A stretch of 41,726 nt of DNA from Candidatus Omnitrophota bacterium. GTDB lineage: Bacteria; Omnitrophota; Omnitrophia; Omnitrophales; Aquincolibacteriaceae. Position 1 is the stretch's first letter; the number at the start of each line of letters is the position of its first letter. The DNA lies in assembly GCA_903820505.1 (NCBI GenBank), contig CAIJHQ010000068.1:24001-65726 (forward strand), given 5' to 3'. A model generated the notes under the pieces. It made no database searches. It saw nothing but the letters and a program-made list of their open reading frames with translations, and was not told the origin of the DNA. A program made the translations under genes and the position numbers. Positions 25,471 to 34,063 of the stretch are shown here, in pieces.

Positions 25471-25671
25471 TTGAGCCCGTCAGCGCCCAAGTCACGGACA
25501 CAGTATTTCCTGAAATATTTTCTTCCCGGCATCGCGCTCATTCTGTGCGCTTTTTGGGCGGGCACGCTGCCGAGCATGGTGTTCTCGTGCCTCGGGTTCC
25601 TGGCCTTTTTTGTGGCAGGCGTGGCGTTAATCATCGAAGGAAAAAAAAGACCGGACGACGAGCGGCATTAA
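25471..25671 (+). CDS. Small membrane protein, unknown
   Basis: 66 residues from a TTG start at 25471, with GAGG at 25457-25460. Basic N-terminus, then two hydrophobic helices (YFLKYFLPGIALILCAFWAG and VFSCLGFLAFFVAGVALII) separated by a short turn, and a charged C-terminus. The positive-inside pattern puts both ends in the cytoplasm. No family recognised. Its position between two other genes, without overlap, supports it being real. Confidence 0.5.
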   Translation: MSPSAPKSRTQYFLKYFLPGIALILCAFWAGTLPSMVFSCLGFLAFFVAGVALIIEGKKRPDDERH

Positions 25672-25696
25672 GGTCTTTCACGCGAAAGGGAACGGT

Positions 25697-26089
25697 ATGA
25701 TTTATTTCAAAGTCTGCAGCATCGTTCTTGGCGTGCCAATGATCCTCGGCGGCTTGGGCGTCGTTCTCTTTCCCCGGCAGGTCAGGGAGTGGGTCGAAAA
25801 ACTTTATCCTGAGGAACGTCCCGGGTGGATCGTCTCGGCAAGCGCGGTCGCGCTGGTCCTGACCGCCTGGACGTGGTATCAATTCCTGATGCGGGCGAGC
25901 ATGGGAGCTTTTGTGGTGACGCTTGTCGTAAGCCTGACCATGACCAAGATCGCGTTGGCCGCTCTCTTCTACAAAAAATTCCGCGCCGTCGCGCAGACCT
26001 TGATGGCAGAACCGCTAGCGCTTCGCGTTGTGACGATGAGCTCGGCCGCCGTCGGCGTCGCGGTTGTGATGCTCGGATTTCTTATCTGA
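25697..26089 (+). CDS. Integral membrane protein, unknown
   Basis: 130 residues with four hydrophobic helices at about 2-24, 45-63, 69-91 and 108-128. A conserved-looking FPRQVREWVEKLYPEERPG loop follows the first helix. ATG 25697 is eight bases after an AAAGGGAAC stretch. It converges on the atp operon with 32 bases between the two stops. No recognisable catalytic motif; role unknown. Confidence 0.6.
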   Translation: MIYFKVCSIVLGVPMILGGLGVVLFPRQVREWVEKLYPEERPGWIVSASAVALVLTAWTWYQFLMRASMGAFVVTLVVSLTMTKIALAALFYKKFRAVAQTLMAEPLALRVVTMSSAAVGVAVVMLGFLI

Positions 26090-26121
26090 GAATCTGCCGG
26101 GCCGTAGGGGACGATGTATCC

Positions 26122-26382
26122 CTAAGAGCTGCAGCTTTGAGTGAGGAAGACCGCCTGGTCGTGGCTGATCTCAAAAAATCCGGGGCCCACCCGGAAGGTC
26201 TTTTCGATCCCCGAAGGTTCCCGCGTTGTCAGCGTCCCGCCTTTTGAGGAAACAAGATAAGGAGCGTGGTGGGCCAGGACGCCGGCAAATCCGTTCTCCG
26301 TCGGCAGGAGAGTGTGAACGACCGTTCCTTCATAGGCCGCACCCTGCGGCGTGAGGATCCTGAGGGAATAAGTGGCAGCCAT
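26122..26382 (-). CDS. atpC: ATP synthase epsilon subunit, short form
   Basis: 86 residues, covering only the N-terminal beta-sandwich (LRILTPQGAAYEG, VHTLLPTENGFAGVLAHHAPYL, VGPGFFEISHDQAVFLTQS). The C-terminal helical hairpin, present in the usual ~135-residue subunit and responsible for ATPase inhibition, is absent, and no frameshifted remnant follows the TAG stop. Short epsilon subunits are known in Chlorobi and Bacteroidetes. It links gamma to the c-ring at the rotor foot. Last gene of the atp operon, one base after atpD. Confidence 0.88.
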   Translation of the reverse strand: MAATYSLRILTPQGAAYEGTVVHTLLPTENGFAGVLAHHAPYLVSSKGGTLTTREPSGIEKTFRVGPGFFEISHDQAVFLTQSCSS

Positions 26383-26383
26383 A

Positions 26384-27793
<1,410 letters not shown>

Positions 27794-27808
27794 TTACGCA
27801 ATGGTGAA

Positions 27809-27836
27809 CAACGGCGTTTTTCAGCGCCTGTCGTTG
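27809..27836 (-). other. Intercistronic hairpin between atpG and atpD
   Basis: CAACGGCG (27809-27816) pairs with CGCC (27825-27828) and GTTG (27833-27836), with a four-base bulge. It lies in the 61-base gap in front of the atpD Shine-Dalgarno. No T-tract follows, so it is not a terminator; it could tune mRNA stability or atpD translation. Confidence 0.45.
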
Positions 27837-27845
27837 CCGGTTGTG

Positions 27846-28709
27846 CTAATTTTTCAGGGCCCGTGAGCCCGATACGATCTCGATAAGTTCTTTGGTGATC
27901 GCGGCCTGCCGGATCTTGTTCCGCAGCAGGACCAGGGATTCCACAAGTTCCGAGGCGTTCTCCGTTGCCTGGTGCATGGCGGTCATACGGGCCGTTTGTT
28001 CCGCGACCGAGGACTCCAAAAAGATCAGCCGCAATCTCGATTCAAAAACAAGCGGGACCAATCTCGCGAACAGACTTTCCGGATCCGGTTCCAGGATGTA
28101 ATCGTCCAAGCCGCCGGCGGGACTTTCTCCCGGTTCGAACGAGAACGGCAAAAGTTTTTCGACAACAGGGTGCGAAACTGTTTTGGTCTCCAGGTGGCTA
28201 TGGACCGCGTAGACCGCATCGACTTTTTTTTCACAGAACAGGTCCTGTGTCAGGCGGTTGACCTCCCGGATCACGGACTCCACCTGGGAAGTTTTCGTGT
28301 CTTTGAAAACAGCGTGCCAGGTGTGACCGGCCCGGGACAGGGCATTGATGCCGGTCTTTCCGATACCGATCAGGAGAGGTGCCGCGGGCCGTTCTTTCAT
28401 GAAATTTTTGGCCGCCGTGATAAGGTCGTGATTGAAAGGACCGCAAAGTCCGGTGTCGGAAGTGATCACCAGAAGAGCCGTCTCTTTTTCCGCGCGCGTT
28501 TCAAGCAGTGGATGATGCAGCGACCGGCCGGTCCTCAGGATCTTTGACAGGACCGCGTGCAGGGACCGCTCGTAAGGCGCGGATTGGGACATCAATCCCT
28601 GGTAGCGTTTGAGCTTCACCGTCGCGACCATTTCCATGGCCCGCGTGATCTTTTGAGTGCTCTCGACGCTGCGGATCCGGTTCTTGAGTGCGCGTAATTG
28701 ACCGCTCAT
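27846..28709 (-). CDS. atpG: ATP synthase gamma subunit
   Basis: 287 residues, usual length. N-terminal helix LRALKNRIRSVESTQKITRAMEMVATVKL and C-terminal helix AMHQATENASELVESL...RNKIRQAAITKELIEIVSGS are the coiled-coil ends of the central shaft. LLVITSDTGLCGPFN is the conserved mid-segment. It rotates within the alpha3beta3 hexamer. Needed in one copy per three alpha and beta; both flanking gaps contain hairpins, unlike the tightly overlapping genes elsewhere in the operon. Confidence 0.96.
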   Translation of the reverse strand: MSGQLRALKNRIRSVESTQKITRAMEMVATVKLKRYQGLMSQSAPYERSLHAVLSKILRTGRSLHHPLLETRAEKETALLVITSDTGLCGPFNHDLITAAKNFMKERPAAPLLIGIGKTGINALSRAGHTWHAVFKDTKTSQVESVIREVNRLTQDLFCEKKVDAVYAVHSHLETKTVSHPVVEKLLPFSFEPGESPAGGLDDYILEPDPESLFARLVPLVFESRLRLIFLESSVAEQTARMTAMHQATENASELVESLVLLRNKIRQAAITKELIEIVSGSRALKN

Positions 28710-28725
28710 AGATTCTTTCGACGTT

Positions 28726-28761
28726 CAGCGCGCGGAAGGGTCTGTCGGACCTCGCGCGCTG
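28726..28761 (-). other. Strong intercistronic hairpin between atpA and atpG
   Basis: CAGCGCGCG (28726-28734) is the perfect inverse of CGCGCGCTG (28753-28761), with an inner GGTC/GACC stem (28739-28742 / 28748-28751). It lies in the 58-base gap before atpG and is not followed by a T-run. Likely an mRNA processing/stability or attenuation element. Confidence 0.55.
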
Positions 28762-28767
28762 TGCGGG

Positions 28768-30270
28768 TTATTTAAAAGTTTTTTTGAATTTCAGGATCGC
28801 CTGCTTCAGGGTTTCCTTCGAAGCGTCCGAGAGGGATTTTTTCTCGGCGATCTCATGAAGGATCTCGTCGTAATTTTTTTCCATAAAGTCATAAAGACCG
28901 GCCTCGAAATCCCCGACGCGGGACGCCGGCAGGTCGTCCAGAAATCCTTCATTGCCGATAAAAATACTGACAACCTGTTTTTCCAGGGGCAAAGGCTGAA
29001 GATCTTTTTGTTTCAAAAGTTCGACCATGCGTTCCCCGCGTGTGAGCTGGTCCTTCGTGGCTTTATCAAGGTCCGTGGACAGCTGGGCGAAAGCCTGCAT
29101 TTCGCGGTATTGCGCGAGCGCCAGGCGCAGAATGCCGGTCACCTGTTTCATGGCCTTGGTCTGGGCGTTGCCGCCGACGCGCGAGACGGAAAGGCCGACG
29201 TTGATGGCCGGCCGTACGCCCGCATAAAAAAGATCGCTTTCCAGATAGATCTGGCCGTCCGTGATGGAGATGACGTTCGTCGGAATATAAGCCGAAATAT
29301 CACCGAGCTGCGTTTCGATGACCGGAAGCGCCGTCAGGGAACCGCCCCCCATGTCATCGCGCAGCTTCGCGGCGCGTTCAAGAAGCCGGGAGTGAAGATA
29401 AAAAACGTCTCCCGGATAAGCTTCGCGGCCCGGCGGGCGTTGCAGTAAGAGGGATATCTCACGATAGGCGACCGCATGTTTTGAAAGGTCGTCATACATG
29501 ACAAGGGCGTGCTTCCCGGTGAACATGTCCTCTTCGCCGATCGCCGCGCCTGCGTAAGGAGCGAGGTACTGGAGCGGTGCCGGGTCTTCGGAGGAGGCGC
29601 ACACGATTGTGGTGTATTCCATGGCGCCGTATTTCTCCAGGGTTTCCTTTACGGCTACGACGCTTGAAAGTTTCTGGCCGATCGCGACATAAATACAGTG
29701 GACGCCCGTGTTCTTTTGGTTGAGGATCGTGTCGATCAGGATTGCGGTCTTGCCGGTCTGGCGGTCGCCGATGATGAGCTCGCGCTGCCCGCGGCCGATC
29801 GGGATCATGGAATCGATCGCCTTGATGCCGGTCTGCAGAGGTTCTTTGACGGGCTGGCGCTGGACGACGGAAGGGGGGATGTTTTCGATAGGACGCATTT
29901 TTTGCGCGGGGACCGGTCCTTTTCCGTCCAGGGGTTTTCCGAGCGGATCGACCACGCGCCCCCTGAGGGCATCACCGACCGGGACCTGCGCGATCTTGCC
30001 GGTGCGCTTGACCTGGTCGCCTTCCTTGATGCCTTGATCTTCCCCGAGGATCACGACGCCGACGTGGTTCGGCTCGAGATTAAGGACGAGCCCCATGGTT
30101 CCCTCATGAAAGGTGACGAGTTCGCCGGCCATGACCTCGTCGAGGCCGTAAACGCGGGCGATGCCGTCACCGACCTGCAATACGTAGCCGACCGACTGCA
30201 TTTCAAGTTTGGCCTGGTATTTTTGGATCTCTTTTTCGATCGCTTGCGTGACTTCTTCGGGTTTAAGCAT
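28768..30270 (-). CDS. atpA: ATP synthase alpha subunit
   Basis: 500 residues. Nucleotide-binding motif [67 protein letters not shown] and [15 protein letters not shown] with the arginine finger are all present. It forms the non-catalytic sites of F1. Start ATG overlaps the atpH stop by one base (TAATG). The N-terminus is the common form with KPEEV..AIEKEI, which contacts delta. Confidence 0.97.
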   Translation of the reverse strand: MLKPEEVTQAIEKEIQKYQAKLEMQSVGYVLQVGDGIARVYGLDEVMAGELVTFHEGTMGLVLNLEPNHVGVVILGEDQGIKEGDQVKRTGKIAQVPVGDALRGRVVDPLGKPLDGKGPVPAQKMRPIENIPPSVVQRQPVKEPLQTGIKAIDSMIPIGRGQRELIIGDRQTGKTAILIDTILNQKNTGVHCIYVAIGQKLSSVVAVKETLEKYGAMEYTTIVCASSEDPAPLQYLAPYAGAAIGEEDMFTGKHALVMYDDLSKHAVAYREISLLLQRPPGREAYPGDVFYLHSRLLERAAKLRDDMGGGSLTALPVIETQLGDISAYIPTNVISITDGQIYLESDLFYAGVRPAINVGLSVSRVGGNAQTKAMKQVTGILRLALAQYREMQAFAQLSTDLDKATKDQLTRGERMVELLKQKDLQPLPLEKQVVSIFIGNEGFLDDLPASRVGDFEAGLYDFMEKNYDEILHEIAEKKSLSDASKETLKQAILKFKKTFK

Positions 30271-30863
30271 TAGGCGGTTCCTTCTTCGGGTGAGGCAAAG
30301 AGTTGTTGCCGGATCTCATGAATGCGGGCCTTGAAACTGCAGTCGATCTCTTTTTCGTCAAAACGCAGGACAAATCCGCCGAGCAGACTTTTGTCGGTCT
30401 TCGGGATCAGCCGGATCTCCGTCCTGGCCTCGAGTCCCGCGGCAAGGGGGGAGGAGGCAGGAAGCTTTTTCGTGAGAACGGCTTTGAGTTTTTCCAGGAA
30501 TTCCCTGGAAAAAGGCACGGCCGAAAGCATTTCGACCTCCTGGACCCCTTGATTTCTTTCGAAGCTTTTGTGAAAAAGCGTTTGGATGTCGGACAAAAGC
30601 GGAAACCGCTTTTTCGTGATCAGCACTTTTAAAAAACGGTCGAGTAGGTCGGGCGTATTTTGCGGCAGAAGATTCCGGACCAAGCGGTATTTTTCATCGT
30701 CCGACAAGGTCGGATTGGCGAGCAGCCGGAGGAACTGCGGATGGGACACGGTCACGTTTTTCAACGATCCCAGGAGGTCTTCGATCGCGGCAAGGTCGCC
30801 GGATTTTACGGCAAGCTCGAATAAGGCACGTGTATAGCGCTTTGCAACGATCAGGTCGCTCAT
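30270..30863 (-). CDS. atpH: ATP synthase delta subunit
   Basis: 197 residues. The N-terminus [20 protein letters not shown] and central [20 protein letters not shown] are OSCP/delta features, and the C-terminal part ([20 protein letters not shown] then [19 protein letters not shown]) is the second domain, containing the conserved GG-like 'LLGGFVLR' strand. It joins the peripheral stalk to the top of F1. Overlaps atpF by four bases (ATGA) and atpA by one. Confidence 0.93.
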   Translation of the reverse strand: MSDLIVAKRYTRALFELAVKSGDLAAIEDLLGSLKNVTVSHPQFLRLLANPTLSDDEKYRLVRNLLPQNTPDLLDRFLKVLITKKRFPLLSDIQTLFHKSFERNQGVQEVEMLSAVPFSREFLEKLKAVLTKKLPASSPLAAGLEARTEIRLIPKTDKSLLGGFVLRFDEKEIDCSFKARIHEIRQQLFASPEEGTA

Positions 30864-31360
30864 AGTTTCTTCTCAAGTTCCTGAAGGATCTCGAGGGCCT
30901 TTTTCTCCTGCTTGGCCGTGTCCAGCTTTTCGCTCAGGATCTTTTCGGCGACGTGGATCGAAAGTTCCGCGATCTCGTGCCGGAGGGAGATCCGAGCTTT
31001 CTGGACCTCGATCTCCAGGTTCGTTTTGGCTTTTTCAAAGGAGTCCTGGGACTCTGCGCGCGCTTTTTCCTGGATCTCGCGGGCGACCCGGCGGCCTTCC
31101 TGGAGGGCTTCCTGCATTTTTGCGCGCGCCTCTTCCTCGATCTTCTGAAGATGCGTCTGGTAGTCCTGCTTGAGCGTCGCGACGTCCCGTTTTGTCTTTT
31201 CGATACTGCCCCATTCGTTCTCAAAACGCTCGCGGCGGGATTGGATGATCCTCAAAAGCGGTTTCCAGGCGAACTTTTTGAGCGTGAAGAACACGATCAA
31301 AAAAGCGACGAGCTGAACGAAGACCTCTTTTAAATGGATGTTCTCTTGAAAGAATTCCAT
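30860..31360 (-). CDS. atpF: ATP synthase b subunit (peripheral stalk)
   Basis: 166 residues. One N-terminal membrane helix (EVFVQLVAFLIVFFTLKKFA) followed by a long charged alpha-helix rich in Glu, Lys, Arg and Ala with heptad-like spacing, ending in [10 protein letters not shown]. As a homodimer it forms the stator stalk between subunit a and delta. Only one b-type gene is present, unlike the b/b' pair of photosynthetic bacteria. 12 bases downstream of atpE. Confidence 0.93.
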   Translation of the reverse strand: MEFFQENIHLKEVFVQLVAFLIVFFTLKKFAWKPLLRIIQSRRERFENEWGSIEKTKRDVATLKQDYQTHLQKIEEEARAKMQEALQEGRRVAREIQEKARAESQDSFEKAKTNLEIEVQKARISLRHEIAELSIHVAEKILSEKLDTAKQEKKALEILQELEKKL

Positions 31361-31372
31361 GGCCGGGTCGTG

Positions 31373-31603
31373 CTAGATCTTCCCCATGAGAACAAAGCCG
31401 AAAATGAGGACGTAAAGCGTCAAAGCCTCGATGAGCGCGCATCCGGCCATCATGTTGACCAGGATCTTCTGGGAAGCTTCGGGTTGACGGCCGGTGGCGT
31501 CCATGGCGGCGGCGACGGCTTTGCCGAGGCCGAGCGCGGAACCGAAGGCCGTGATGGCGAGACCGATGGGAAGTGCGAATCCTAAGGCGACGTTTGCTTC
31601 CAT
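31373..31603 (-). CDS. atpE: ATP synthase c subunit (rotor ring)
   Basis: 76 residues, two membrane helices joined by the polar loop ATGRQPEASQKI. The ion-binding carboxylate is Glu in GCALIEALTLYVLI of helix 2. The Na+-type signature (Gln in helix 1 and Glu-Ser/Thr in helix 2) is absent: helix 1 reads GSALGLGKAV and the Glu is followed by Ala-Leu, so a proton ring is expected. AAGGAG lies eight bases before the ATG on the minus strand. Confidence 0.95.
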   Translation of the reverse strand: MEANVALGFALPIGLAITAFGSALGLGKAVAAAMDATGRQPEASQKILVNMMAGCALIEALTLYVLIFGFVLMGKI

Positions 31604-31624
31604 TGAAATTCTCCTTCTTCTTGG

Positions 31625-32461
31625 TTAATGAGGCGTTTCTTGGGCGGTTTCATGGGAAACGTGTTCTTCCTCGTGGGGCATGATCAGAGAAATATACACG
31701 GTGGACAGCAAAAGAAAAACAAAAGCCTGAACGAGACTGAAAAGGAGCACGAGCGCGTTCGCGAAGATCTGGAACGCGAAAGGCAGGCCCCGGTACATGA
31801 CATTCAGTTCCGCGAACTTATAAAGAAGTTTATCCTCGCTCGAAACGTTCGCGAAAAGACGAAGCGACAGGCTGAGCGGCACCGCGAGGTATTCAATGCT
31901 TAAATTGATGATGAGCATGAGCGGCACCAGGACGAGGCCGAGGACCCCGACGGGATTTCCCGCGAGATGTTTGACGTAATTGAAAAAGCCGTGTTCCTTG
32001 ATTCCGACCCACTGGACATAGACCGTGGAAATGAGCGCCAGCGCGATCGTCGTGCTCCAGGCGCTCGTCGGCGACTTCATGAGTGGGATCATCCCGAGCC
32101 AGTTTTGAAGCAGGATGTAAACGAAAAGGGTGCCGAGGAAAGGAACGTGCTCGATGCCTTTGGGTCCGAGGATACCGGTGACGAACGCTTCAATGCCCTC
32201 GACGATGATCTCCCATACGTTCTGGACCCCCTTGGGAAGGAAGCCTTGTTTTCGCGCTGCGCGCAAGGCGGTGTAAGAGATCAGCCCGAGGATCAGCAGG
32301 GAGAAAACAATATTTTCCCAGCGGACAAGAAAATGAACCATGGGGGATTTTGGGAAAAGATGTTCCAGGAGCGTGATGAAATTGGGGAGCTCTTCGGCGG
32401 GCGGGGCCGCGGCGGCAGCGGCATGGACAGCATCGGCGATGACCGGGTCAGCTGCGTTCAT
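31625..32461 (-). CDS. atpB: ATP synthase a subunit (proton channel)
   Basis: 278 residues with five to six membrane helices. The essential stator Arg sits in SLSLRLFANVSSEDKLL, and the last helix has VQAFVFLLLSTVYISL with the conserved Gln. SPTSAWSTTIALALIS matches the conserved S-P-T-x-x-x-x-T-T segment. The first 30 residues are Ala-rich and the C-terminus is His/Glu-rich (PHEEEHVSHETAQETPH). Four-base overlap with the upstream small gene. Confidence 0.95.
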   Translation of the reverse strand: MNAADPVIADAVHAAAAAAPPAEELPNFITLLEHLFPKSPMVHFLVRWENIVFSLLILGLISYTALRAARKQGFLPKGVQNVWEIIVEGIEAFVTGILGPKGIEHVPFLGTLFVYILLQNWLGMIPLMKSPTSAWSTTIALALISTVYVQWVGIKEHGFFNYVKHLAGNPVGVLGLVLVPLMLIINLSIEYLAVPLSLSLRLFANVSSEDKLLYKFAELNVMYRGLPFAFQIFANALVLLFSLVQAFVFLLLSTVYISLIMPHEEEHVSHETAQETPH

Positions 32462-32703
32462 GGTGTTTTGTTCTTACTTCCCCTATAGAGTAGCTTCAAG
32501 AGCCTCACGGCCTGGATCAGAGATCCCGCCAAGCCTATGAGCATGAGTATCAATGTGAGATGCGAGCTAAGATGCCATGTCCGGATCAACCATTGGCTGA
32601 TCAAATAACCCGCAAAGGGCCCGCTCAGGAGGACCATGGGTAATGTGACGGCCAAACTCAGCATCCAAAAAAGACGTTGCAGATCTTCCTTTGAGGTTGC
32701 CAA
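32458..32703 (-). CDS. Small membrane protein at head of atp operon (AtpI/AtpZ-like)
   Basis: 81 residues, two membrane helices (FWMLSLAVTLPMVLLSGPF and LTLILMLIGLAGSLIQAVRL) with a connecting loop ILxxW-like segment. Size, topology and position ahead of atpB fit the AtpI/AtpZ group, which helps c-ring assembly or Mg2+ supply. The start is TTG at 32703; no good Shine-Dalgarno precedes it, so an internal ATG (residue 14) is possible but would cut into helix 1. Confidence 0.65.
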   Translation of the reverse strand: MATSKEDLQRLFWMLSLAVTLPMVLLSGPFAGYLISQWLIRTWHLSSHLTLILMLIGLAGSLIQAVRLLKLLYRGSKNKTP

Positions 32704-32768
32704 GGGGTTTCGGGTGACTCCATACCAACGCTTGATGCAATTATTTTCTCCAAAAGAGAACCGCGGGT

Positions 32769-32798
32769 ATTATCTGGCACAGCTTATTTGATTGTCAA
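32769..32798 (-). promoter_or_regulatory. Promoter of the atp operon
   Basis: Read on the minus strand: a perfect TTGACA (32798-32793), 18-base spacer, GATAAT (32774-32769, 5/6). Predicted start near 32762, leaving about 60 bases of leader before the first gene. Confidence 0.7.
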
Positions 32799-32851
32799 GG
32801 TGAGACTCTGGGCGATAGAAGGGGAAAAGGCTTCGTCCGACAAAAAGGAGT

Positions 32852-32879
32852 TTGAACTTTTGAGGGAAGTGTCGATAAG
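32852..32879 (+). promoter_or_regulatory. Candidate promoter for the AsmA-like gene
   Basis: TTGAAC at 32852-32857, 16-base spacer, GATAAG at 32874-32879 (4/6 each). Weak, but the only reasonable candidate in the divergent intergenic gap. Confidence 0.3.
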
Positions 32880-32912
32880 AGAGTAGCCGCTTGTGCGGAA
32901 TGGGGGATCCTC

Positions 32913-33671
32913 GTGATCAAAGATCTGTTTCGATTTATTTCCGGAATCATTCGTCTTGCCCTGCTTCTGATCGTTCTTGCCGTCATTTTCCACGCCTGGG
33001 CCATCAAGCAGGTCCTTACCTACTCCCTGAGCTATGTTCTCGGTGCGGATGTCACTATCCAGGAAGTGAAAATGGACTGGAAGAATACCGGCTTCGAAGT
33101 TCATGGTCTTGAAATTATGAATCCTTACGATTTCCCAAGGGACAGGCTTGCCGACATTCCCCTCGTGATCGTTTCGGCGGACATGGCGAGTATTCCGCAG
33201 GGAAGGCTCCGGCTGAAGACCGTCGGCTTCAATCTCCGGGAGCTCCAGGTGATGAACGCAGCCCAGCAGGGCCTCAATGTCCTCGCGTTAAAACCCCTCC
33301 AAAGAGCCAAGGGGGTTGAGGCACCCTCCGGTTCAGGGTCCCGCGGAAGCCGGGGCGGTAGCAAGGTCACTCCTTTTTCCATCGGCGAACTTATTTTTTC
33401 GATCGGTGATATCACGTATCTTGATATGAGCCGCGGCGTTACGAAACAAAACCGGTTCCGCGTCGGGATCCAGGGGGCCACTTATTACGATATCCGCGGT
33501 GCGGATGACATTGTTGTCCTTGTCATAACGGAAACATTGAAAAAAATGGGTTTCGGGGCCCTGAACGCCCAGTTCCAGAAACTCCAGGACAAACACTTTT
33601 CGAACGCCGTCAGTGACGGGAATTTTTTCGACAGCGCCGTTTCATCGATCAAAGAAAAAATGTCCTCGTAG
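32913..33671 (+). CDS. AsmA-like membrane-anchored protein
   Basis: 252 residues starting at GTG 32913 with GGGGGA upstream. One N-terminal anchor helix (IIRLALLLIVLAVIFHAWAI) is followed by the AsmA-family opening: LTYSLSYVLGADVTIQEVKM, then NTGFEVHGLEIMNPYDF, and PLVIVSADMASIPQGRLRLK with VGFNLRELQVMN. A Gly/Ser-rich linker (about 132-145) separates this from a C-terminal part ending in a helical segment. AsmA-like proteins are anchored in the inner membrane and reach into the periplasm, where larger members carry lipid; this is a short version. Suggests a two-membrane (diderm) cell. Confidence 0.7.
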   Translation: MIKDLFRFISGIIRLALLLIVLAVIFHAWAIKQVLTYSLSYVLGADVTIQEVKMDWKNTGFEVHGLEIMNPYDFPRDRLADIPLVIVSADMASIPQGRLRLKTVGFNLRELQVMNAAQQGLNVLALKPLQRAKGVEAPSGSGSRGSRGGSKVTPFSIGELIFSIGDITYLDMSRGVTKQNRFRVGIQGATYYDIRGADDIVVLVITETLKKMGFGALNAQFQKLQDKHFSNAVSDGNFFDSAVSSIKEKMSS

Positions 33672-33679
33672 TCGATTCG

Positions 33680-33766
33680 GACCTCTTTTCTAAAAAAGGT
33701 CTCGTGCCATGGCCCCCGGAAGGATTTTTCCAAAAACCCCCAAGCGTTTTTTTTGCGGGGGAGACC
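33680..33766. other. Nested inverted repeats after the AsmA-like gene (terminator region)
   Basis: Three nested or adjacent pairings: GACCT.TTTT with AAAA.AGGTC (33680-33701); GGTCTC (33698-33703) with GAGACC (33761-33766); CCCCC (33737-33741) with GGGGG (33757-33761). On the minus strand both GC stems are followed by T-runs, resembling intrinsic terminators; on the plus strand the first hairpin could end the AsmA-like transcript. Some pairings are mutually exclusive. Confidence 0.4.
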
Positions 33767-33790
33767 GGGCAAAAATATTTTATAAAAAGC

Positions 33791-33818
33791 TTGACACGGT
33801 TTGATTTCTAAATACAAT
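33791..33818 (+). promoter_or_regulatory. Strong promoter of the tRNA-Thr / tuf unit
   Basis: TTGACA at 33791-33796 (6/6), 16-base spacer, TACAAT at 33813-33818 (5/6), preceded by an A/T-rich stretch (AAAAATATTTTATAAAAAG) that could act as an UP element. Predicted start near 33825. Confidence 0.7.
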
Positions 33819-33836
33819 AACCGCTCTTTCTTTGGA

Positions 33837-33880
33837 GGAGAGGACTGTCTCCGTTTTAGGGTTTTTTTTGTTTTTTGTTC
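33837..33880 (+). terminator. Hairpin plus T-tract downstream of the tuf promoter (possible attenuator)
   Basis: GGAGA (33837-33841) pairs with TCTCC (33848-33852), followed by GTTTTAGGG and two long T-runs (up to about 33880). It sits between the promoter and tRNA-Thr, so if functional it would reduce read-through into the translation operon. The stem is only five base pairs. Confidence 0.35.
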
Positions 33881-33948
33881 CGAGGGATGGCCTTATAGTT
33901 TTTTAAAAGTGCCGTAGGACAGAGTGAAGCGCTGAGCAGGACCAAAGC

Positions 33949-34021
33949 GCTGGAGTAGCTCAGTCGGTAGAGCACATCCTTGGTAAGGATGAGGTCAAGG
34001 GTTCGATTCCCTTCTCCAGCT
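33949..34021 (+). tRNA. tRNA-Thr (GGT anticodon)
   Basis: Full cloverleaf: acceptor GCTGGAG (33949-33955) with CTCCAGC (34014-34020), D arm with GTAGAGC, anticodon arm CATCC-TTGGTAA-GGATG with GGT anticodon, T arm AAGGGTTCGATTCCCTT, discriminator T at 34021. CCA is not encoded. Located 42 bases before tuf, the same linkage as thrT-tufB of E. coli. Confidence 0.96.
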
Positions 34022-34063
34022 GGGATGTGAAAACAAGCAACTTTCAAACGGGGGAGAACTCAT

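Noticed and set aside
26090-26124. Frameshift explaining the short atpC
   Set aside because: The bases after the stop, in any frame, show no epsilon C-terminal helix pattern before the converging gene begins.
31373-31603. Na+-dependent ATP synthase c-ring
   Set aside because: The Gln of helix 1 and the Glu-Ser/Thr pair of helix 2 are absent.
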